NCBI RefSeq assembly: GCF_030445035.2
Contig: NC_080680.1
Span: 91,951,157 to 92,015,156 of the forward strand
DNA from: Dasypus novemcinctus
Lineage: Eukaryota; Chordata; Mammalia; Cingulata; Dasypodidae
DNA: 64,000 nucleotides
Direction of reading: 5' to 3'
In this document: piece after piece, positions 24,038 to 35,429 of the stretch
How positions within the stretch are numbered: the first letter of the stretch is position 1
Layout: every line of letters begins with the position of its first letter
Notes under the pieces: model-generated
The model's database searches: none
What the model saw: the letters and a program-made list of their open reading frames with translations, nothing else
Told to the model about the DNA's origin: nothing
Position numbers and translations under genes: made by a program

Positions 24038-24700
24038 ATCAATGAACTTTGACAGGACATTAGAAACTCTTCAAACTCAAATAAAAAGAGGAAATTGGAT
24101 GAAAATCAACAGGGCCTATAGAACAATAGCAAGTGGTCCAACGTGTATGTAATTGGAGTCTCAAGTGTAGAAGAGAAGAAATATCCTATATTTGATTAAA
24201 CCTATCAACCCCACCAGTCTTGGACACCGAATGAAGCCCAAGCAGAATAAATATAAAAAAGATCACATCAAGGGACATCATAATCAAATATCTGAAAACA
24301 ACAATAAAGAGAAAAATCTTAAAAGCAACCAGAGAAAAAAGACATGTTACATATAGAAAAACCAATTAAGAATGATTGCTAACTTCTGGCCAGAAATACT
24401 GCGCTTTAGAAGGTAATAGAATGAAATCTCTAACTAAAGTGCTAAAAGAAAATCTGAACGTAGACTTCTATATTCAGTGAAAGTATCCTTTAGAGATGAA
24501 AGTGAAAAAAGACTATTCAGCCAATCAAAAGATGAAAGAATTTGTCACAAGTAGATCTTCTACAAGAAATTTTTAAAGCTAGAGGGGAAAAGAAATACCA
24601 GATTAAAACCCAGATCTGCACAAAGAAATTAAGAGCACTGGAATTATCATCTTTAGCAATTGTATGGAATGAAACCAAGAAAAAGGAAATAAAGAAGAGA
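24038..24700 (+). mobile_element. old L1 fragment, part 3
   Basis: Downstream continuation with recognisable L1 5'-region landmarks: GAAAACAACAATAAAGAGAA, AAAAGCAACCAGAGAAAAAA, GACATGTTACATATAG and GAAAGTGAAAAAAGACTATT. No open frame survives. Orientation + agrees with parts 1 and 2. Confidence 0.65.
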
Positions 24701-24982
24701 GACCTATTTGATTAGGGGTTAGCAATCAAATCCTACCCACCACTTGTTTTTTTTACAGCCAATGAGCTAAGAATGGTTTTACAGATGAACATCTGCAATC
24801 ACTTTGATGATAGGGAACACTAAGATGGAACCCAAATTAAGTGAAATAGTATCTTAAAAAATGAAAGAATTCTATCTTTTTCATTAGCACACCTGTATTA
24901 CCAGAAATTTCAATTACTATATTTTGAATTTTGTCAATAAAAATTTTTATGGAAATTTGTTTTCTCTCGTTATTTATCTTTA

Positions 24983-25371
24983 TTTTTTTTTAAGATTTAT
25001 TTTATTTATTTCTCTCCCCTTCCCCCGTTGTCTGCTCTCTCTGTCCACTTGCTGTGCGTTCTGCATCTGCTTGCATTATCCAGCAGCACTGGGAAACTGC
25101 ATCTCTTTTTTGTTGTGTTATCTTGCTGCATCAGTTCTCTGTGAGTGCGGCGCTACTCCTGGGTGGGGCGCACTTTTTTCAGGCGGGACGGCTCTCCTTA
25201 CGAGTGTACTCCTTGCGCATGGGGCACCCCTGTGTGGCACAGCACTCCGTGTGCACAGCAGCACTGTACGTCATTCAGCTTACCACATGGATCAGGAGGC
25301 CCTAGAGATCAAACCCTGGACCCTCCATATGGTAGACGGACATTCTTATCAATTGAGCAACGTCCGCTTCC
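24983..25371 (-). mobile_element. DAS-SINE, inverted, near full length
   Basis: Minus strand: head GGAAGCGGACGTTGCTCAAT, B box region GGTTTGATCTC, body with GATGCAGCAAGATAACACAA, and the T-rich left edge as inverted tail (AAATAAATAAAATAAATCTT). It accounts for the open frames of 160-165 codons seen in both reading frames here, which are not genes. Confidence 0.88.
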
Positions 25372-25489
25372 TAAGTGTCTTTATAATATCCTCAATTTTG
25401 CCTCTTGGCCACAAATCCTAAAATACTATTTGGCCCTTTACAGAAAAAGTTTGCTTATCTTTGATAATGGAGGGGGGAAAGATAAAGGC

Positions 25490-25740
25490 AATGTACCATG
25501 TGCAAGGCAGTGTTCTAAGTGCTTATATACATTATTTCTTAAAATAGCTCTTCTACAGTTATTATGTAATCCTAGGATTGTTGATTTTATCCTAGGATTC
25601 CTTAATCCTAACAACTCTGAGGGTTAGGGTTAGAAATGTTTATTCCCATTTTATAGATGAGAAAACTGGGGCTCAAAGACATTAAGTAACTTGACCATCC
25701 AAAGTTATAGACAAGCAATAAGAGTTTCATATTCTTCCCT
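25490..25740 (-). repeat. MIR, inverted, with an inserted repeat of CCTAGGATT
   Basis: GTGCAAGGCAGTGTTCTAAG and TTATAGATGAGAAAACTGGG, GCTCAAAGACATTAAGTAAC mark the inverted MIR. Between them CCTAGGATTGTTG and CCTAGGATTCC occur close together, and GGGTTAGGGTTAG follows at 25621. Confidence 0.8.
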
Positions 25741-26574
25741 CTTCCTCTGACATAAAGCCAAGACACCTAAACTTATGTGCTTTTTTGATAGAAGAATATC
25801 CCTAGCCCCCACTCAGAATCTGTAAAACCATGCTGGGTTATCTAGTTTCTCTTTCTAAAGAATATTAAATGCAGAATATTAGAAGAGGAGAGAAAGAACA
25901 ATAGAAATTAATATTAAAGATAATGGGAAGTAAAAGCTGATAAGAGTTGACCAAAAATGAAACAAAAGAAAGCAAAAACTATTAAAAAGCAGTCCAAGAC
26001 CTCAATAAGCACAACAGTAAGGCAGTGTGCAACTATTTTGTCAAGACATATAGCCTTTCATGAATCTGAAAAAAATCATTCTATTCAGTACTTTATACAG
26101 ATATGCAGAATATTCCAGTAATTTCTTTTCCTTATACTCTAATACAGGAGGAATGTTTATAATATACTTAAAATGGAAAAAGGATTTTTTTTTCACACAA
26201 ACATTACCCTACTTTCCCCTCTAAGAATGCTAGATAGGTGAGGTTTTATCTGCTTTAATTTAGCCTCCCAGAGTGTAATTGCCAATTTATAAGCCATTGT
26301 TTTGATTCATTTCCTAAATTACTCATCATCATTTCTGCTGCAATACAGGAATAGAATCATTGTCTTGAGAAAAAGCACATGTATGATTGTTTGAGTTGCA
26401 AGCTGAACTAGCCATTTATTTCACAGAATATCATTTTGACCTGAAATCATGACTGACAGACAAACCATGGTCATTCATACTTGAGTATTTGGCAGGCATT
26501 TTCTTGAAAATGAAAGAAATGAGCCTGTCACTTCAAGGAAAACAACTGTGACACTATTTGGGCCAGTGATAGAA

Positions 26575-27275
26575 TTCATGCCTTCAAGTGAAAATTAGAA
26601 TTTTGGAAAACTTCTGTCATTGTGAGCTTGGCTTCTCACTAAAGACTTTTCTAATCAAACCAGTGGTGATATTAACAAATGTGACTTTTTGGTGTTGTTT
26701 AATGAAATGTGTCAACATTTGGAAGATCTGCATAACTCAGATGTTACAAAATCTTGGAAGGATAAAAGATTCATTGGAAGTGCAAAATAGACAAATGGAT
26801 TTTAATGTAACTGCGTACTAAAAGTTTATCAATGTGGTTTCGGAGTCCACATTGTAGCTAATCTTTTAAGAAATAGTCATTTATCAAGTTTGATATAATA
26901 TCAAAGGAGAATATTTACAAAAAAGAATATTAAAATATGCCTCCCTTATCCAAAAACAACATATCACAACAGGTTAAATACAGAAGCATACATGATAATC
27001 CAGCTGTTTTCTGTTAAACCAAATTTAAAGAGATTTGCAAAAAATATGTCTTTCTCATCAAACTTTTTTTGTGAGGGGTTTTTTCTCATTAAAATATAGC
27101 TGTGTTAATTTGTGGTAGGTTTATCGTTATTTTTAATGGATTAATAAACAGTTTTTAAATTTAATTTCTAATAATATTAATAGATATAATCCACGTAAAC
27201 TGAAGCTCTTTGAGTTCCTCAAAAATGTTTGAAAGTATAAAGGGCTTCTGGGACCAAAAAGTTTGAGAACTGCTG
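26575..27275 (+). pseudogene. hAT (Zaphod-like) DNA transposon 3' half with transposase C-terminal remnant
   Basis: Broken coding sequence in several frames gives MKCVNIW-like and RQMDFNVTAY fragments and CAACATATCACAACAGGTTA, matching the C-terminal dimerisation segment of hAT transposases as I recall for Zaphod elements. After the coding part the sequence runs through an AT-rich 3' region to AAAGTTTGAGAACTGCTG, a typical hAT terminal inverted repeat end. Multiple stops and frameshifts, plus absence of the 5' half, make it inactive. Confidence 0.7.
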
Positions 27276-27403
27276 ATCTAGGGTCATGAAAATCATCTTT
27301 AGAAATTTGGGCATCATTCTGAGGATGATCAGAAAAGAAGCACTGCAAAGTTTTAAGCAAGGAAGTGACATGACCAGATGTATGTGTTTAAAAAGGATGA
27401 CTC

Positions 27404-27822
27404 AGGCAGTGGACTTGGCCCAGTGGTTAGGGCGTCCGTCTACTACATGGGAGGTCCGTGGTTCAAACCCCAAGCCTCCTTGACCCATGTGGAGCTGGCC
27501 CATGCGCAGTGCTGACGCCCGCAAGGAGTGCCATGCCACACAGGGGTGTCCCCCGTGTAGGGGAGCCCCACGCGCAAGGAGTGCCCCCCGTAAGGAGAGC
27601 CGCCCAGCGCGAAAGAAAGTGCAGCCTCCCTAAGAATGGCGCCGCACACACAGAGAGCTGACACAAGATGACGCAGCAAAAAGAAACACAGATTCCCATG
27701 CCGCTGACAACAACAGAATCAGACAAAGAAGACACAGCAAATAGACACAGAGAACAGACAACCGGGGTGGGGGGGTGGGGAAAAGGGAGAGAAATAAATA
27801 AATAAATCTTTAAAAAAAAAAA
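27404..27822 (+). mobile_element. DAS-SINE, full length with perfect 13-bp target-site duplication
   Basis: Complete copy: head AGGCAGTGGACTTGGCCCAG, B box GGTTCAAACCCC, body, GGGGTGGGGGGGTGGGG, tail AAATAAATAAATAAATC plus A-run. AAAAGGATGACTC is present at 27391-27403 and 27823-27835. The intact duplication and low divergence from the other long copies mark it as a younger insertion. Confidence 0.93.
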
Positions 27823-27884
27823 AAAAGGATGACTCCTGTGGGTGGATATTTGGACAATGAATCTCAGGAAGATATCAAAAGTAG

Positions 27885-28003
27885 GGGAGCGGGTGTGGCA
27901 CAAAGCAGTTGAGTGCCTGCCTCCCACATGAGAGGTTCTGAGTTCAGTTCCTAGTGCATCCTGAGAAAACCAAAAACAAACAATAAGCAAAACAAACAAA
28001 AAA
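27885..28003 (+). mobile_element. short tRNA-headed SINE monomer
   Basis: Head GGAGCGGGTGTGGCACAAAG, anticodon-arm-like TGCCTCCCACATGAGAGG, B box GAGTTCAGTTCCT and GTGCATCCTGAGAAAACC are followed directly by an A/C-rich tail (AACAAACAATAAGC). It lacks the long DAS body and resembles the monomers at 59.7-59.9 kb. No clear target-site duplication was found. Confidence 0.75.
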
Positions 28004-28451
28004 ACCAATTCAGAGACATCGAATTGGGTGAATGCTGGTACCTCAAAAAAAGGTAGGAAAACCCAGAAAGGAAGTAAGAAATGGTTAGGACTGGGTTAAG
28101 GGCTATTACAGGATGGCGAGGGATGAAAGACGAACAGGTAAAAATTATTAAGGGGACCAAATGCCTAGAACTTGGTAGCCGCAAGATGCAAAGGAGGAGG
28201 GGAGAGTCAAGGAAGGTACTGCACAGGCTTGTCACCAGTGTGACTTGGTGAGTGGTGAGGCTTCCAACTGAGCTAACGGAGCTTTTGATTTAAGGGGAAA
28301 TGTTGACGCTGATTCTGGACATGCTGCTCTGTGAGTCATGTGAAGACAGCACCCATGTCAACCAGTTGGTTCTGAAACTCTGGAGGAAGGTTTAGGCAAG
28401 ATATCAGCTTTGGGATCATCAACATATGAGTAGTAATTAAAAACCATAAGG

Positions 28452-28858
28452 GGGGGCAGCAGACTTAGCCCAGTGGTTAGGGCGTCCGTCTACCACATGG
28501 GAGGTCCGCGGTTCACACCCCGGGCCTCCTTGACCCGTGTGGAGCTGGCCCATGCGCAGTGCTGATGCGCACAGGTTGTGCCCTGCCACGCAGGGGTGTC
28601 CCCCACGTAGAGGAGCCCCACACGCAAGGAGTGCACCCTGTAAGGAGAGCCACCCAGCATGAAAGAGGGTGCAGCCTGCCCAGGAATGGCGCCGCACACA
28701 CGGAGAGCTGACACAGCAAGATGACGCAACCAAAAGAGACAGATTCCCATGCCGCTGACAACGGAAGTAGACAAGGAAGACGCAGCAAATAGACACAGAG
28801 AACAGACAACTGGGGTGGGGGGGAAGCAGAGAGAAGTAAATAAATCTTTAAAAAAAGG
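28452..28858 (+). mobile_element. DAS-SINE, full length
   Basis: Head GCAGCAGACTTAGCCCAGTG, B box GGTTCACACCCC, body with CCACGCAGGGGTGTCCCCCA, then G-run and AAATAAATC tail. AAAAACCATAAGG on the left and AAAAACATAAGG on the right are a slightly decayed duplication. It sits in the same ancient repeat as the copies at 27.4 and 27.9 kb. Confidence 0.9.
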
Positions 28859-29754
28859 AAAAAACATAAGGGAAAACCTGACAGAGGACAAAGGTAGAGG
28901 TAGAAGAGACGCAGGTTATGGATAGAAGAACACTGGAGAAGAACGTCATGTAAGGGACAGATGGAGAATAAGAAGATCATGAAGGAAATATGGGAAACAT
29001 TGACTAGAGGAGTTGGCTGAAGAATCAGCCCACTCTGGCTTCATGGAAGCCCAGGGAAGAAAGAATTTAAAGAAGTATCAAATGTAGTTGAGAAGTCAAG
29101 CAAAATAAAAGCTGAGAAGTATCTGTTGGATCTCTTGACCAAGAGGTTACACTGATCTTAGCAAGAGTGTTTTCAATAAATTGGAAAGAAGGAGGGAAAT
29201 CACATTATCATGGGAGTTTTATGAGTAGAGAGCCTTAATTACGTTTATAGTAAAGAGCCAGAGAACAAGAGAGAGCCTGAAGGATACAGGCAGAAATGTA
29301 AGTAGGTCAGACATGCTCTCTGCTGCGAGGTCAAAGAGGTCAATACAGCTCCCCAGGCTTCTGCCAGCTCCAGGGCCTGGAGTTCAAGACGGAGCACCAC
29401 CCTTGCCAGTTGTGTTGAACTGAAAGCTCCCTGCAGCAGCTCTAAACTGCTGCTTTCAGTGGGCCCAAACCCAAAGGGAGTTTTCAACCCAGAAACCAGA
29501 GGATCACAACCCAGCCTTTACTTTCAGGGCCTTCAGAAGGGTATGGTTTTGCCTAAAAGAGTGTGTGTTCCCACCAGTTTCCCCAAGAAAGCCAATGAGA
29601 ATTTCCCCATTCCCTTCCAAACCAGAGGGACCAGAAAAAATCAGGCCCTGGAAACACTGTTTTTTAAAAAAGATCATGACCAATGTAAAGCATTTGAGAA
29701 GAAAGCTAAATTCTCAGCGGTATTATTCATAGCCTTATTTAGTAACCTAAATGC

Positions 29755-30090
29755 CTTACAGAGAGATAGGTAGCATGAACTCTGGCACAGGTCTACTTGT
29801 TAGAATAAAATGCAGTCATTGAAAAGGATGATTATGGAAACAATATAGCAACAGGGAAAGGGCTATGGTGTAGTGTTAACTTAAAAAAAAACCCAGATTT
29901 CATTATACGTTCTCATTACAACTGTGTGAAAGCCACATGTAAGACAACTAGAAAAGAGATCATTTGGTGTCATGTACTAGGGTGTTGAGACTATGGGGTG
30001 GGGTAGGGAGGTTTTTTTCTCTTGTAAATTTCTCATAGTGTTTTAAATACAGTTTTTTAATTAAAAAGGAAATAAAAGAAACTCAAGTTT
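29755..30090 (+). mobile_element. possible L1-type 3'-end fragment
   Basis: ATGCAGTCATTGAAAAGGAT, a central AAAAAAAAACCCAGATTTCA and an A-rich right end (TTAATTAAAAAGGAAATAAA) resemble the 3' portion of old L1 elements. Diverged and unsupported by coding sequence. Confidence 0.4.
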
Positions 30091-30631
30091 ATTTTTTAGT
30101 TTTCTTGATAAACAGTGACATCTGGGGGTTTCAGACAAAGATTTGCTGCAGAGTCAGTTTGGAAGCACCAACCCCAGGCATTCGTTGTGAACCACCGCAG
30201 TTGCCCGCACACTACTGGAGTTCTCCTTTCCAACAACATTCTCTGTTCCGTTGACAATGGAAGTCTGGGAGCACTTCTTTTAGCAGGGGATATAAGCTGC
30301 TGTTCCTGCTTCCCTAAGCTTGTCCCATCTCATGATAGCAGCAGTCTTTTTAGAATGGCCTCTCCCCTAACTTGGCCAGATGACCCTGGTTTTTCAGTAT
30401 AACCCCTTGTTTTTGTTAAAATTCTTAATGTAGAAGATAAACTACAGCACAAACATCTCCAATTCTGACATTTGTGCAGCTAATTAGCTTCTGCTCATCT
30501 TTTCTGTTTTGCTTTGGAAAAAATACATAAATGTAAATACACTTTTACATACCCAGATTTTCTTTTCACAAGTAGATGTGTAGTTTCTTACCTTTCTTTT
30601 TAATACTATTCATACTTGACTTTTTAAAAAA

Positions 30632-31865
30632 TGTTTTATTGGTTGTATTTTTTTTTAAACATAAATAGATAACACAAAACATTGCATTAAAAAACATAAG
30701 AGGTTCCCATATACCTCACTCCTCACCCCACTCCACTAGCTTCTCCCACATCAACATCCCTTCACCAGTAAGGCAATTTCATTGCATTTGGTGAATACAC
30801 CCTGGAGCACTGCCACTCCACATGGACCATAGTTTGCATTGTAGTTCACACTCTCCTCCTATCCATCCATTGGTGGGTTATGGCAAGATAAACAATTTCC
30901 TGCACCTGTCCCTGCATTATCATTCAAGACAACTCCAAGTCCTGAAAATGCCCCATATCACACCTTTTCCTCCCTCTCAGCAACTCAGCAACTCCAGTTG
31001 CCCTCAGCAACTCCAGTAGCCACCGTCTCCACATCAATGATACAATTTCTTCCCTTGCTAGAGTCACAACAATTCTATAGTAGAATACCAGCAAGTCCAC
31101 TCCAATCCATATTATATTCCTCCATCTTGTGGACCCTGTAACGATGATGTCCACTCCACCTCTAAATTGAGAGGGGGCTTAGATCCCACATGACTGATGG
31201 ATGCAATTCTCCTGCTTGCAGTTATAGACAAACTCAGTTCCCTGGTGTGGTGGTTGACCATTCTCACCGCCTCATCAGCTGACCTGGGTATATCCAAAGA
31301 ACCTGAGAGTAGGTGTTACAACTCTGCTGAGGCTCAGGGCCCAGCTGGCACATGGACAGTCCAGAGGTTCAAGTCTCCTGACCATACACAAACCCCAGCG
31401 CCAATCACAGGTTCAGTAAAAGTGGCAGAAGAGGCATGTATAGAGAGGTCACATCTGAGTCCAACTTCTTCAGAATTGGAAGCACAAATTCCAAAGTCAG
31501 GCCCACTGGTAAGGCAATGAACTCCAGAGCCATCTGTCATGACAATAGAACCTTTTGTGTCTCCATAGCCCTCAGGAGCACCAGTACCTGGGGTTGTATC
31601 TACTTTGGCTGTCTCTGGGATCCTGCTGAGACATGCATAAGCACAACCCCTCTGATAACCTCCCGACTCATTTTGAAGTCTCTTAGCCATATAAACTCAT
31701 TTGTCTTTACCATTTCCCCCTTTTATTCAAGGTCTTTTTCTAGTTGTATCACCAGCTGGTGATGCTACATAATTGAGTCTTGATGTTCATTTCTCTGTCC
31801 CTTGCACTAGTTTGTGCTCCTGGCAGGGCCTGAAATTAAAACTGCCCTTCTGGCCATCCAAGGGG
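30632..31865 (-). mobile_element. probable lineage-specific retrotransposon fragment (perhaps an L1 3' end), inverted
   Basis: Read on the minus strand the segment ends with AAAAAAAAATACAACCAATA followed by AACATTTTTTAA, like a retrotransposon 3' end with AATAAA. The ~1.2 kb body is of even composition with no intact frame and looks like sequence I associate with high-copy xenarthran repeats (for example AATGATACAATTTCTTCC, CCACTCCAATCCATATTA, TGTGGTGGTTGACCATTC on +). A copy-number search in an armadillo genome is needed to settle its class. Confidence 0.5.
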
Positions 31866-33989
31866 GAAAAAATAAAGTGATCTCTAGAGTGAGGGGAAAA
31901 CTCTGAGCAAAAACTCTTGGAGTGAGTGAGTTGACCCTGTGTCCTGTGGCGCCAGTATGGGTGAAAACATGGCTGCTAAACTTGTAAGCTAGAGCTCTCC
32001 CTCATAATTCTACCCAGAGAGGAAGAAGGGGGTTATCTGTTTGGGTTGTCCCTCCACATGCCACTTTTAACTGGGCTGTTGTTTTGTTTTTAACATCTGT
32101 GGCTCTGTAATTATATGCAAAAGGACTGATTGATTAAAATTCAAAAACAAGTACTTGAGATAACTTTTCTTCAGTGTTCTCTCTTAAGAAGTGTGTATGC
32201 TTTCACTGGAGAGGACAAATAAATCTGAGGTTTAAAAAAGAGGAGAGGGTTGTGACTCTCATCATTCTCAGCCACTTCAGTCTTCCTCAGATGGGACCTG
32301 GAATGAACACTGGGGACAGGCAAGGACATTCCCCAAACACAGAAAAATACAGAATATGATGTGGTAGGGGTCACCTAGCCCAAATATGCAGCTTTATTTG
32401 GGATATTTCTTTTTCATTTTTCCTATTACTATTGTGCGATGAACCACAGCCCTCCTCTCTGTGAGCCCACGGTTGGCACACCCTAAATAAGCTGAGACCT
32501 CAAGGGCACAGGGTGGAGGCTTCCTTCCTGAGGCTCCTAGGCCCATATAAACTGCACATCACATACGCCATGGATAGATTTGGCTTGACCTAAGAATGCA
32601 GGGGATGCCTTGTTTGTTTTTTCAAGAGATGCTTTTAATGGTGTCTCAATAGTTCAGATGTAAAGTGCTCTAGCATCTTGGGGTGTTTTGGTTTGGTTTG
32701 GTTTTTGCTTTGTCAGTGACAAGCAGGAGCAGGTGGTGTTGACAGTTATGAAAGTGGTCAATGAACCCCGAAGTTTAAGGTCTGTGGGCCTCCCTAAGAC
32801 CTTCTGGTCTTTACTAGCCCCAGGCCCTGGTGTCTGTGCCTGTCATGGCCAGGTGTCAGCAGTAAGGAGTCCTGGAGGGGGTGTCTCTGTTTGTCCTTCA
32901 CAGCACAGCCAACAAAGACATTTGCATTGTTCTTCCACATGGATGACATCACCAGCAAGACTCTAACATTCCGGGATGGATCCATGGATCCTGTGAAGTA
33001 AAAGAATGCATACACATAAACAATGCATAAATATACATGCATTCTGTATATGTGATATTTACTTCCTTATTGGAAACAAGTGGCTTAAAAATTAACATAG
33101 TGGTTAGCTTCAGTTAAGAATTCTAATATTTTAGTACCACCATTTAGTACCAGGCTAAATTTGTCAAGTGATTGAAAATGAGGTTTTTCAGAAATTACTA
33201 GCTAATTTTTTCAAAATAGAATTTATAGTCACAATTAGTATATCATAATGTTTCCAGAATAAAATATCAATGGCACAAAATTTTTGGCCACAAATGTAGA
33301 ACATATATCAGTTTATTTTTGGAGATCTGAAGAATTAGCTACTGTAAATAAAGCCCCCAAGAAGATTTCTCCGGGAAAGAGGTGAACTTACAGTAATATG
33401 GGTGATATATTATTAATTAATAACTATGACCAGCTGCTTCTTCAATTAAAAGGACAATGGATGAGAAGCCCTAACGGGAAGGAATGCTGAATTTTAATTT
33501 TACAAGCACTCAGGTCTGCAGAAGCAGCTTAGGGAAGGTTGTTGCTCAGGCTGTTTGCAGGAAGCCTCTTAAGTTAGAGATGGCATCAGCTGCTCCTTAG
33601 TCTGGGAACATTTACTGACCGCCAACTTCATGTCTTTCTTGGGTAAGGTTCCTTGGTTGCCAGTAATGGAAACCAATGTAGCTTAAGAAGAATTTCTTGG
33701 AAGGTCACAAATGTCTCCCAGAACCCAAGGACAGCATGTGCTAAGGGTGAGGGTGGGAGAGAGGGAACGTCACACCAGGACTCCCCGAGCCCCTTTTTTA
33801 CTTATTTGCAGTTCTTGTGCCAGTTCAGACAGGCTGACTTTGATGCCCTGATTTAAAGGAAGAAGTCTGATAGGCATATGTGACCAAAAGGACAGGCACG
33901 GAAAGTACAGGCGTGGCTACAGGTGTCATGATACATCAAGCAGATTTCTTTGACCAGCTGTGAACAGTGTGGTAGGCCCCTGCGAGGGA

Positions 33990-34215
33990 TGTGGGAGTAT
34001 AGCTAAGAAGTCTCACCCAAGGAGGAAGCATTTAAGCTGAGACACCAAGGACTGGCAAGTCTTGTGAAACAGTGAAAAAGGATGTCTGAAGTGTGGGGAA
34101 GAGCAGAAGCAGGTGTGGGCAGGCTGGGTAGAGTGAGATGAGACTTGGCCAGAAAGCAGACCCAGAAATGACAGTATTATTCTGAAGGTAGTAGGAAAGA
34201 AGCTTAAAAGTATTT
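33990..34215 (+). repeat. ancient dispersed repeat fragment
   Basis: AAGCATTTAAGCTGAGACAC, GAAGAGCAGAAGCAGGTGTG and GAAGGTAGTAGGAAAGAAGC resemble the middle of the same long repeat family as at 27.3-29.2 kb. Short and diverged. Confidence 0.45.
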
Positions 34216-34874
34216 AGACCTAGATTGGATTTGTGACCCCTGCTTTGTGAAGTGCCTGCTTTCCACTGCAGTCTTCAGTGCACCCCCTGTCCCCCATCCT
34301 TTCAGGGTAGAAATAACTCTTTCCTGGGAATGTCACATGGGGGTAATAACCAGAGGGTCTCAGGAGTGGCTTCCAAGCAGGGCCACAAGACCAGGACTCT
34401 GCCTTTCCAAGCAGGGCACTCCCCACACTCCCAGCAGGAGCTAGGGTTACTTGAGAAGCCTCCGTAATCACATTATTCTCTGTCTTTCTCCTTCCTCTGC
34501 TCATTTATTTGACTTTAAACGGTTATTTTATTTTTAGAGTAATTTGTGTTTAATAGGCCTTCTATCTTGAAAATACTACCTTCTCCATAGTGCTCTATAA
34601 ACTCTTCCTAAGGTGGCATTTCCCTGAATACACTCGAGTGGATTGAGACCAAACTAGCCATTTGGTATTTCTGTTCCTATCCCTATTCTATTTTCTATTC
34701 TGGTATCCTTTTTCTGCCTAGACTGTGATGAAGAAAATGAGCCTTCATGGGAAAGTCAATGCTGCTCAGCCTTCACCTGTTCCCACTTGAATTGGCATGC
34801 TAGGGAAGAATGTTTGGGGACCCTCTTCATAGGTGATTTGCCAGACCACTTTCAACTGCCTTTTCTCTCTCCAG

Positions 34875-34972
34875 GTCACGCAATATTTAAACTCACATAT
34901 CTAAGCAATCATGACTATAAACACCTCTACTTTGAATCTGATGCTGCTACTGTCAATGAAATTGTGCTCAAG
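34875..34972 (+). CDS. MAPKAP1: MAPKAP1 (SIN1) internal coding exon, second part of PH domain
   Basis: The acceptor TCTCTCCAG precedes and the donor GTAAGT follows. The leading GT completes a serine codon begun by the last base of the exon at 13024-13161, giving [20 protein letters not shown] across the junction. The exon then reads [18 protein letters not shown]. It is 98 nt, phase 1 in and phase 0 out, so skipping it would shift the frame. In human-style numbering it covers residues 449-481; the lysine of HDYKHLYF is 464, the second phosphoinositide-contact lysine described for this domain. The alternating hydrophobic pattern fits PH-domain strands, and the VNEIVLK end begins the C-terminal helix completed in the next exon. 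No frameshift or stop is present. Confidence 0.95.
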
Positions 34973-35429
34973 GTAAGTGTTTCTTTTCAACCAAGGGACT
35001 ATTATGTAGATTAGGTTTCTGCTTGTGTTCTGTTCTTGGACCAGGCTGAAGCTCTCCCCAACACTGGACAAGGCTCTGCACTTAGTTTTGCAAAGGAGGA
35101 ACTACACCCACTGCTTACCTGAGTTCCCAGCTGGCGAGCACCCATGCCCAGTTCCACATGCAGGTCTTGTGGCTGAAGCCCGGAGCTCTTTCTGGTCAGC
35201 TGCCCTGCACTCCAATTTTAGCCAAAGTAGGATCCCTTCAGCTTCCTCTCAGGCCCCTGATAATCCTGGTTCTTCTATGTACCATTTATTTTCTTTCATC
35301 CACTGCCAGGAGCTCTTTGAGGTACCTGGAGCAGACGCTGAGGAAATTATTGTTACTGTTTTGAAGACGCCTTAATTGTACTAAGCAACCTGTTCTAAGC
35401 ATACACAACTTTATGCTAGAACTGTATGT

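Larger units (their letters stand above)
27285..29230 (+). repeat. ancient dispersed repeat interrupted by three SINEs
   Basis: Segments 27285-27403, 27836-27884, 28004-28451 and 28859-29230 together follow a long old mammalian repeat recognised by TTTTAAGCAAGGAAGTGACA, GATGACTC, GGGATCATCAACATATGAG, CATGGAAGCCCAGGGAAGAA and GTTGAGAAGTCAAGCAAAAT. I do not assign a family name. Other parts of apparently the same family are at 33.99-34.21 and 35.43-35.88 kb. Confidence 0.55.
13162..34874 (+). other. MAPKAP1: MAPKAP1 intron, 21.7 kb, between the two PH-domain exons
   Basis: The intron is bounded by GTGAGT and CCAG and joins two phase-1 ends that restore the serine codon. It holds most of the younger insertions: a solo LTR, DAS-SINEs, an old L1 broken by an MLT1 LTR, a hAT fossil and a probable xenarthran retroelement. 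Long stretches without identifiable repeats (16.0-19.0 kb, 19.3-21.3 kb, 31.9-33.6 kb) carry no coding signal that I could support. Confidence 0.9.

Noticed and set aside
24924..25627. Frames of 160-165 codons
   Set aside because: They read through an inverted DAS-SINE; similar peptides recur at every DAS copy.
25621..25633. GGGTTAGGGTTAG as a telomere-like interstitial repeat
   Set aside because: Only two units inside an MIR; too short to mean a fusion or telomere event.
27463..28980. Minus-strand frames of 119-181 codons with leucine/cysteine-rich products
   Set aside because: These are antisense translations of DAS-SINEs at 27.4 and 28.5 kb.
29459..29773. 104-codon frame with a basic C-terminal half
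   Set aside because: No splice sites, no family match, and it lies between an ancient repeat and an L1-like 3' end. Probably chance or repeat-derived.
34787..35375. Frames extending past the exon at 34875-34972
   Set aside because: They read into the intron through a strong GTAAGT donor; the spliced frame into 40879 matches the SIN1 C-terminus.
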